Below, piece after piece: positions 63,336 to 64,000 of a stretch of DNA of 64,000 bases; positions within the stretch are counted from its first letter, which is position 1, and every line of letters begins with the position of its first letter. The notes beneath the pieces are model-generated. The model was not told the origin of the DNA, ran no database searches, and saw only the letters and a list, made by a program, of their open reading frames with translations. Source of the DNA: JBAZZQ01 sp041658725. Lineage in GTDB: Bacteria > Planctomycetota > Phycisphaerae > JAAYCJ01. A program made the translations under genes and the position numbers. The DNA lies in NCBI GenBank assembly GCA_041658725.1, contig JBAZZQ010000014.1:1-64000 (forward strand). Reading direction: 5' to 3'.

Positions 63336-63445
63336 CTTTTTCATAAACCACGTCTCTCTTTATCTTGGCGTCATGGCACCTTGGCGGTTAAAAAATATTC
63401 TTTCCCCAAAATTTGCATTTGGCCAAAGATGTGTTATCTTTACTT

Positions 63446-63473
63446 GTAGGGGCACAGCATGCTGTGCCCCTAC
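63446..63473. repeat. Perfect 28-bp palindrome
   Basis: The 14-nt arms GTAGGGGCACAGCA and TGCTGTGCCCCTAC are exact. It sits in the gene-poor stretch 63290-63678, of which the rest shows only short ATTCGTGGC-type direct repeats near 63510-63550 and no gene. Confidence 0.8.
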
Positions 63474-63678
63474 TTTAGCAAATCTCCTGCCGCGTTCTTT
63501 AAAAATAAAAACATCTTTCTTATTCGTGGCCATTCGTGAAATTCGTGGCTAAAAAATCTTTTCTTCTTGGCGGGTAAAAATCGCCTCCAATTTGTACAAT
63601 TTGAATTATTTCACAGCCCGGGTTCTCGAACCGAAAATATCGAATGTCGAAGATGGGGAAGCGGAGGGGAATCTCGAT

Positions 63679-63861
63679 TTAGCCTACTTCGACCGGCGGC
63701 GTGGATTCGATTTTTTTCTTTTTCTTGCGAGCCTCCGCTGCGGTTATCTGCAAGTGCATTTTATGGACCCCGAGCCTGTACGCGCTGAAACTGAGCACCA
63801 GAAATGCGCCCACCACTACGGCTGATACCGTCAGGAAAATCATGAATTCATCTATAACCAT
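63679..63861 (-). CDS. Small single-span membrane protein
   Basis: This 60-residue frame starts at the ATG at 63861; AAGGA lies a few bases upstream. MIFLTVSAVVVGAFLVLSF is one membrane span. The cytoplasmic tail holds ARKKKKKIES, a strongly basic run, and ends PPVEVG. No family is recognised. The start, ribosome site and clear span support a real gene; it is short, so certainty is moderate. A longer frame from a TTG 18 nt upstream is less likely. Confidence 0.55.
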   Translation of the reverse strand: MVIDEFMIFLTVSAVVVGAFLVLSFSAYRLGVHKMHLQITAAEARKKKKKIESTPPVEVG

Positions 63862-63943
63862 TACATCCTTGTCTGCCAAACTGCTTCATAATTCAAACGA
63901 AAGGCCCGCTTACTTACGTGCGCGGCTCTTAATAGCATTCCTT

Positions 63944-63964
63944 GAGACGCATTCAATGCGTCTC
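63944..63964. repeat. Perfect 10-bp palindrome near the window end
   Basis: GAGACGCATT and AATGCGTCTC flank one base. It resembles the GATGCGTC-type palindrome at 62738-62755. The last 140 nt of the window show no gene. Confidence 0.65.
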
Positions 63965-64000
63965 TACTTTGTGGCGGTTAACCCGCGATATAATTGCTGC

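Noticed and set aside
63592..63825. Plus-strand open frame of 77 codons near the window end
   Set aside because: It overlaps the better supported small membrane protein on the other strand, has no ribosome site and shows no domain.

Overview
The window is one bacterial chromosomal segment of middling GC with dense operons and no phage or plasmid core. I read it as Planctomycetota, most likely Phycisphaerae-like. This is an inference from the combination of genes, not from a marker gene: a PilM/secretin cluster resembling the Akkermansia Amuc_1098-1101 set, a small Hc1-type histone-like protein, a UshA-like metallophosphoesterase carrying four haem motifs, an ECF sigma factor translationally coupled to a membrane LolA-like protein, and many palindromic intergenic repeats.

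Layout. 1-10300: surface polysaccharide locus (GT2 and GT4 glycosyltransferases, an O-antigen-polymerase-like protein, a WbaP-type initiating phosphoglycosyltransferase, and two polytopic lipid-linked-sugar transferases). 10326-10980: tRNA-Asn and an HU/IHF-family gene with a near-consensus promoter and a good terminator. 11000-18064: minus-strand genes for envelope proteins (TPR-like lipoprotein, metallophosphoesterase with a CBM9-like domain, tetrahaem UshA-like protein, S41 protease). 18418-28607: TPR lipoprotein, MFS transporter, GC-rich membrane glycosyltransferase, P-type ATPase, GT5-like synthase, methyltransferase and membrane protein. 28695-32910: trpB-trpA, a universal stress protein, an HTH/DUF2178-like pair with a clear operator, and a REP-associated (RAYT) transposase. 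32958-37551: cytoplasmic NtrB/NtrC-like two-component pair, then ECF sigma and partner. 37732-45540: aldo/keto reductase, recA, a type II-like restriction-modification pair, alaS and a lipoprotein esterase. 45654-49809: minus-strand xerD, a small Cys-containing protein, a lipoprotein, a FabZ-like dehydratase, the Hc1-like protein, a PfkB kinase and an ExbD-like protein. 49876-60046: a DUF362 protein convergent with the four-gene pilus/secretin operon (PilM-PilN fusion, PilO-like, PilP-like, secretin). 60107-64000: an MtaB-type methylthiotransferase, then a sparse, palindrome-rich end with a DUF6602-like protein and small membrane proteins.

The most notable system is the RAYT transposase together with a family of REP-like palindromes bearing the core GCGACCGTAAGGGAG. 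Two are intergenic inverted pairs, and one single copy sits in frame inside the mtaB-like gene, where it is followed by a degenerate 15-nt tandem repeat. Other points are the pilus operon with matching Gly/Met/Pro-rich linkers in two partner proteins, an operator dyad spanning the promoter of the HTH/DUF2178 pair, and three genes whose predicted promoters put the transcription start almost at the start codon. All functional calls rest on motif reading by eye; no database search was run.
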